From NCBI GenBank assembly GCA_944325255.1, contig CALUZH010000012.1, positions 21,146 through 85,145 of the forward strand: DNA of 64,000 nt, written 5' to 3'. The DNA is from an uncultured Erysipelotrichaceae bacterium. GTDB lineage: Bacteria > Bacillota_I > Bacilli_A > Erysipelotrichales > Erysipelotrichaceae. The notes under the pieces were generated by a model that worked only from the letters and a program-made list of their open reading frames with translations, was not told the origin of the DNA and ran no database searches. Made by a program: the position numbers and the translations under genes. Every line of letters begins with the position of its first letter. Position 1 is the first letter of the stretch. This document shows positions 63,934-64,000 of this stretch, piece after piece.

Positions 63934-64000
63934 TGATGAGGTGATAGTATTATCGTTCGAGTATTCCTATTTGATCATTATCTCTATTGAATAATCACAT

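Overview
The window is chromosomal DNA of a low-GC, Gram-positive-type bacterium (Bacillota). The nearest fit appears to be Erysipelotrichia or a related lineage. The evidence is T-box riboswitches, a CIRCE element before groES, AGGAGG ribosome-binding sites, zinc-binding S14 (type Z), RicT, YitT, DarA-type c-di-AMP receptor and ECF transporter genes, and the absence of the L30 gene (rpmD), a loss I associate with Mollicutes-like relatives. The lineage is inferred from gene content; no search was run.

Layout. 1-8.4 kb: a 5'-truncated mgtE, then GtrA-like, dtd, folD, a DUF951 protein, a double-rubredoxin protein with a ferredoxin, proC (reverse), and ecfA1-ecfA2-ecfT-truA. 8.5-23.1 kb: a strong promoter, a structured leader and an unbroken S10-spc-alpha ribosomal operon (rpsJ to rplQ, including secY, adk, map, infA, rpoA) without rpmD. 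23.2-36.5 kb: darA (reverse), yitT, ftsE-ftsX-M23 hydrolase-S41 protease-uvrB, a two-domain membrane protein, a Nudix hydrolase, a Phd-like protein, and tmk-holB-ricT-rsmI. 36.6-39.8 kb: a small integrated element. 39.8-58.8 kb: tRNA-Ala and tRNA-Ile, a DUF349 protein, trxB, a Na/Pi-type transporter, cell-wall proteins, miaA, a TcdA/oligoendopeptidase in-frame joint gene, a Bax-inhibitor-1 protein, a zinc-ribbon membrane protein operon, a CBS protein, an ECF S component, an ABC exporter and groES-groEL. 58.9-63.4 kb: an ABC uptake system with two T-box-controlled lipoproteins. 63.5-64 kb: a tRNA-Arg, a tRNA-like relic and a phased repeat region.

Two regions stand out. (1) At 36585-39793 a 3156-bp unit is bounded by 53-bp direct repeats (52/53 identical). 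Each repeat holds the last 17 nt of tRNA-Ala plus its terminator. The unit encodes a ribbon-helix-helix regulator, a pMV158-type HUH Rep protein, a small HTH protein and a tyrosine integrase. Its Rep gene is preceded by a 12-bp hairpin exposing TACTACGAC, the nick sequence of pMV158-family rolling-circle origins. It therefore reads as a complete rolling-circle plasmid that has become a tRNA-integrating element. (2) Two paralogous substrate-binding lipoproteins share one permease and ATPase, but each has its own T-box leader. By parallel folding of Stem I, the specifier codons are UUC (Phe) for the first and UAC (Tyr) for the second, which suggests one transporter core with separately regulated phenylalanine and tyrosine receptors.

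The other genes are mostly ordinary housekeeping: translation, envelope growth (FtsEX with its M23 hydrolase), DNA repair and replication, ion and vitamin transport, and tRNA modification (truA, miaA, tcdA, dtd).
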